The translations under genes and the position numbers were made by a program. Under the pieces are notes generated by a model. That model was not told where the DNA came from. It saw nothing but the letters and a program-made list of their open reading frames with translations, and did not search any database. A stretch of 8,245 bases of DNA from JACVCS01 sp038328575 (GTDB taxonomy: Bacteria > Planctomycetota > Phycisphaerae > Phycisphaerales > UBA1924): the NCBI GenBank assembly GCA_038328575.1, contig JBBQMD010000084.1, positions 1 to 8,245 on the forward strand, given 5' to 3'. Positions 5,618 to 8,245 of the stretch are shown here, piece after piece; the stretch's first letter is position 1, and every line of letters begins with the position of its first letter.

Positions 5618-6220
5618 TCAGGCTGGGCGGATGAAGCCGCGGCGGGCGGCCAGGAGGAGGGCGGCGAGGGTTTTGCCGTCGGCGATTTGGCCTTGGTCGA
5701 TCATGCGCCAGACGTCGGCGGGCTCGACGAGCTTGACTTGGATGAACTCGTCCTCTTCGAGTTTCTGGCCTACGAAGGTGAGGTCGCTGGCGAAGAAGGC
5801 GTGCATGCGTTCGTCGGTGAGGCCGGGCGTGGTGTGGAAGGTGGCTAGGGGGGTGAGCTTGGCGGGTTTGTAGCCGGTCTCTTCCACCAGCTCGCGCGAG
5901 GCGCAGAGGGCAGGGTCTTCGCCCGGGCCGAAGGTCTCGTCGGCGAGGCGTGGCCGCTCGATCGTGCCGGCGCAGCACTCCCAGACCCAGTCGTTCACGG
6001 CGAGGCGGAAGATCTTCAACATCACGATCCGCCCGTCTGGCAGCGCCGGGACGATGACGACGGCGCCGGGATGGCGGACCATCTCGCGGGCGGCGGTCTT
6101 GCCGCTGGGGTAGTGGACGTGCAGGCGAACGTAGTCGTATTTTTTGCCCGTTGCGATGGTCTCGCGCCGGACGATTCGCGGCTCGGGCGGGTTTGCGGTG
6201 GCGCTGGGTTGAGTGGTCAT
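5618..6220 (-). CDS. Nudix hydrolase, ADP-ribose pyrophosphatase-like (NudF/ADPRase subgroup)
   Basis: The 200-residue protein matches the NDP-sugar/ADP-ribose pyrophosphatase branch of the Nudix superfamily, which would split ADP-ribose to AMP and ribose 5-phosphate. The catalytic part of the Nudix box is present: E101 followed seven residues later by REL-x-EE-x-GY (R109, E110, E113, E114, G116). The hallmark TPGLTDE (131-137) downstream of the box supports the ADP-ribose branch. The usual AGTIE segment is at 84-88, but ten residues (RPRLADETFG, 89-98) separate it from PGEDP (99-103), so the conserved first Gly of the box is replaced in position by Glu95. The ATG at 6220 is preferred over one at 6349 because the 43-residue extension has the look of non-coding sequence. 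No Shine-Dalgarno site is present. Fold and superfamily are secure; the substrate is inferred. Confidence 0.88.
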   Translation of the reverse strand: MTTQPSATANPPEPRIVRRETIATGKKYDYVRLHVHYPSGKTAAREMVRHPGAVVIVPALPDGRIVMLKIFRLAVNDWVWECCAGTIERPRLADETFGPGEDPALCASRELVEETGYKPAKLTPLATFHTTPGLTDERMHAFFASDLTFVGQKLEEDEFIQVKLVEPADVWRMIDQGQIADGKTLAALLLAARRGFIRPA

Positions 6221-6391
6221 TGTCAAGGGTATAGGGCAGGGCGGGCCGGGTAGTTGATGCGCACTGGTAGGCAGACCAGCGCGACGTGAGCGAGAACTCA
6301 CGCGAGAACAGGCGATCGCCTCGTGAATCGGGTGAGATTGAGGAGTCAACGCAATCGGGGGGGTCGTGCCGAGCGATGGAGAGGTGTGGTG
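6221..6391. promoter_or_regulatory. Upstream region of Nudix gene with possible leaderless-type -10 and inverted repeats
   Basis: On the minus strand a TATACC hexamer (plus 6228-6233) lies 7 nt before the Nudix ATG. If it is a -10 element, transcription would start at or beside the start codon, which fits the missing Shine-Dalgarno site; no good -35 accompanies it. Further out are an inverted repeat CGTGAG-6-CTCACG (6285-6302) and a 12-bp perfect palindrome AGGCGATCGCCT (6310-6321), either of which could be a protein-binding site. All of this is suggestive only. Confidence 0.3.
6378..6384 (+). promoter_or_regulatory. Ribosome binding site of the 47-aa ORF
   Basis: GGAGAGG lies 7 nt before the ATG at 6392. 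It is one of the best Shine-Dalgarno matches in the window and selects that ATG over the one at 6398 and the far upstream one at 6323. Confidence 0.4.
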
Positions 6392-6535
6392 ATGGTGATG
6401 GCTTCAATCTTCATGCGGATCAAAGGGCTGGTGGCGGCGGTTGCCGGGCTCGTGGGCATTCGCACGGCTGAGCCGGCGCCGGAGCGGAGCGACGGGCCGA
6501 CGCTGGAAACCGGGCTTTCGTGGCTGGCGGAATGA
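6392..6535 (+). CDS. Possible 47-residue membrane microprotein
   Basis: A short plus-strand reading frame sits in the 395-bp gap between the Nudix and enolase genes. It starts at an ATG placed 7 nt after a strong purine-rich ribosome binding site, GGAGAGG (6378-6384). The product begins with a hydrophobic stretch (about residues 4-22, including KGLVAAVAGLVGI at 11-23), followed by a polar Pro/Glu tail ending in SWLAE, as expected for a single-pass small membrane protein. Third codon positions are mostly G or C, in line with the neighbours. The TGA stop is immediately before the A-tract of the enolase terminator. The frame remains open upstream to an ATG at 6323, but that part is Arg-rich and lacks a good ribosome site. 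I recognise no family. It may be spurious; the ribosome binding site and composition are the only support. Confidence 0.4.
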   Translation: MVMASIFMRIKGLVAAVAGLVGIRTAEPAPERSDGPTLETGLSWLAE

Positions 6536-6561
6536 AAAACACCAACCTGGGGGCAGGTTGG
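6536..6561 (-). terminator. Intrinsic terminator of enolase
   Basis: Read on the minus strand, a perfect 8-bp stem CCAACCTG / CAGGTTGG with a CCCC loop (plus 6542-6561) is followed by TGTTTTT (complement of the A-tract at 6536-6540). It lies about 55 bp after the enolase stop codon, the right place and orientation for Rho-independent termination of eno. On the plus strand no T-run follows the stem, so it should not terminate the small plus-strand ORF efficiently. Confidence 0.85.
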
Positions 6562-6615
6562 CGTGGCGGGTTCATGGGTTGGGTTGGCGGCGTGGGCGGG
6601 ACTGGGCGCGGTTGC

Positions 6616-7917
<1,302 letters not shown>

Positions 7918-8110
7918 TGATCGAGTCCTCGGCCCCCCCGGGTCGATGAAATCCCCGGAGCTGAACGGAGCTTGGGGACGCGATGATACCGGGCAGTGCG
8001 GGGCGGGGGGAGAGTGTGGGCGTGGGTATGGGGATGGGCAGTTGGGCGGGGTTCGTGGAGAGTGCGGCGCGGGCTGGTTGCGGATACGCTTAGAGGGAAC
8101 TCACACGAGG
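7918..8110. promoter_or_regulatory. Divergent promoter region between eno and the PhoU-like gene
   Basis: This 193-bp gap must contain the start signals for eno (leftward) and the PhoU-like gene (rightward). On the minus strand TATCAT (plus 7983-7988) is one base from the -10 consensus and would give an eno leader of about 60 nt; no matching -35 is seen. That leader could fold through TCCCC (7952-7956) with GGGGA (7974-7978) and the self-complementary AGCT pair (7959-7962, 7969-7972). No convincing promoter for the rightward gene was found in the G-rich half (8000-8060). Confidence 0.4.
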
Positions 8111-8245
8111 ATGACACGAAGCATGCCGCTGACCCAGGAAATGATGACGGCCCGGCTGGAGACGCTCAAGGGCGGCCTTGTGAAGCAAGGGTGGCAGGTT
8201 CAGCAGATGGTGGAGGCGTCGTTCAACGCGATCTTTTCGCGTGAG
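8111..8245 (+). CDS. phoU: PhoU-like phosphate signalling/uptake regulator, 3'-truncated by window edge
   Basis: Forty-five codons are open to the right edge. The stretch LETLKGGLVKQGWQVQQM (residues 16-33) followed by VEASFNAIFSRE has the spacing and character of the first helix of PhoU-domain proteins, which fold as two three-helix bundles, bind metal, and restrain phosphate transport through PstB and the PhoR sensor. It recalls the GVLKAGW segment of the Thermotoga PhoU homologue as I remember it. Only about a fifth of a normal PhoU (about 220 residues) is visible, so metal-binding E/D-x-x-x-D motifs cannot be checked. The start is uncertain: ATG at 8111 (GAGGG 13 nt upstream), at 8123 (GAGG 12 nt upstream) or at 8144 (AGGA 4 nt upstream) are all in frame; the longest is given. 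The gene diverges from eno. Whether pst or pho genes follow is beyond the window. Confidence 0.62.
   Translation, partial: MTRSMPLTQEMMTARLETLKGGLVKQGWQVQQMVEASFNAIFSRE

Noticed and set aside
6310..6321. Palindrome AGGCGATCGCCT containing GCGATCGC, the cyanobacterial HIP1 core
   Set aside because: Only isolated related palindromes occur in the window (another GCGATCGC-like site near 129-138 inside btaA), far below HIP1 density; expected by chance in GC-rich DNA. It is noted only as a possible protein site.
6221..6349. 43-residue N-terminal extension of the Nudix protein
   Set aside because: Composition is unlike the rest of the protein, no ribosome binding site precedes it, and Nudix homologues begin near the ATG at 6220.

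Overview
The window is GC-rich bacterial chromosome, almost certainly from a planctomycete and probably from the Phycisphaerae. The lineage call is an inference from three things: the membrane protein carrying a CxxCGYD...CPECG zinc ribbon, a signature very common in planctomycete proteomes; weak or missing Shine-Dalgarno sites at several starts; and enolase, Nudix and rhomboid proteins of ordinary bacterial type with strong G/C third-position bias. No rRNA, tRNA, CRISPR array, transposase or phage gene was seen.

Layout, left to right. Six large genes are on the minus strand and the right-most gene is on the plus strand. Positions 1-902 hold most of a btaA-like gene (betaine-lipid synthesis, DUF3419), cut by the left edge. 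Upstream of it on the same strand are a polytopic membrane protein of about 12 helices (1040-2359), a small membrane protein with a zinc ribbon (2376-2825), a rhomboid intramembrane serine protease (2867-4042) and an M50 site-2-type intramembrane metalloprotease (4219-5331). The gaps are 16, 41 and 176 bp within this block and 137 bp before btaA, so the first four genes (M50 to 12-TM protein) could form one transcription unit, perhaps reaching btaA. A heptanucleotide tandem repeat fills part of the gap between the two proteases. Then come a 286-bp spacer with hairpins and a G-run tract, a Nudix hydrolase (5618-6220), a 395-bp spacer holding a possible 47-aa membrane microprotein on the plus strand (6392-6535) and the enolase intrinsic terminator, enolase (6616-7917), a 193-bp divergent spacer, and the start of a PhoU-like gene (8111 onward, plus strand), cut by the right edge.

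The most interesting signal is that the rhomboid and the M50 protease, which have unrelated folds and chemistries, carry the same short N-terminal tag (DRDY-x-R-x-x-PQ) and the same roughly 40-residue C-terminal tail (E-x-DRIL-x-KI...G...L...EK..L...RRE-x-R). The codons differ between the two copies, so this looks like protein-level conservation and not a recent DNA duplication. It suggests that both proteases are recruited, regulated or positioned by a common cytoplasmic partner.

Functionally, the left half is a membrane-centred neighbourhood: betaine-lipid synthesis, two intramembrane proteases and two uncharacterised membrane proteins. The right half is housekeeping metabolism (Nudix, enolase) with a phosphate-signalling gene.
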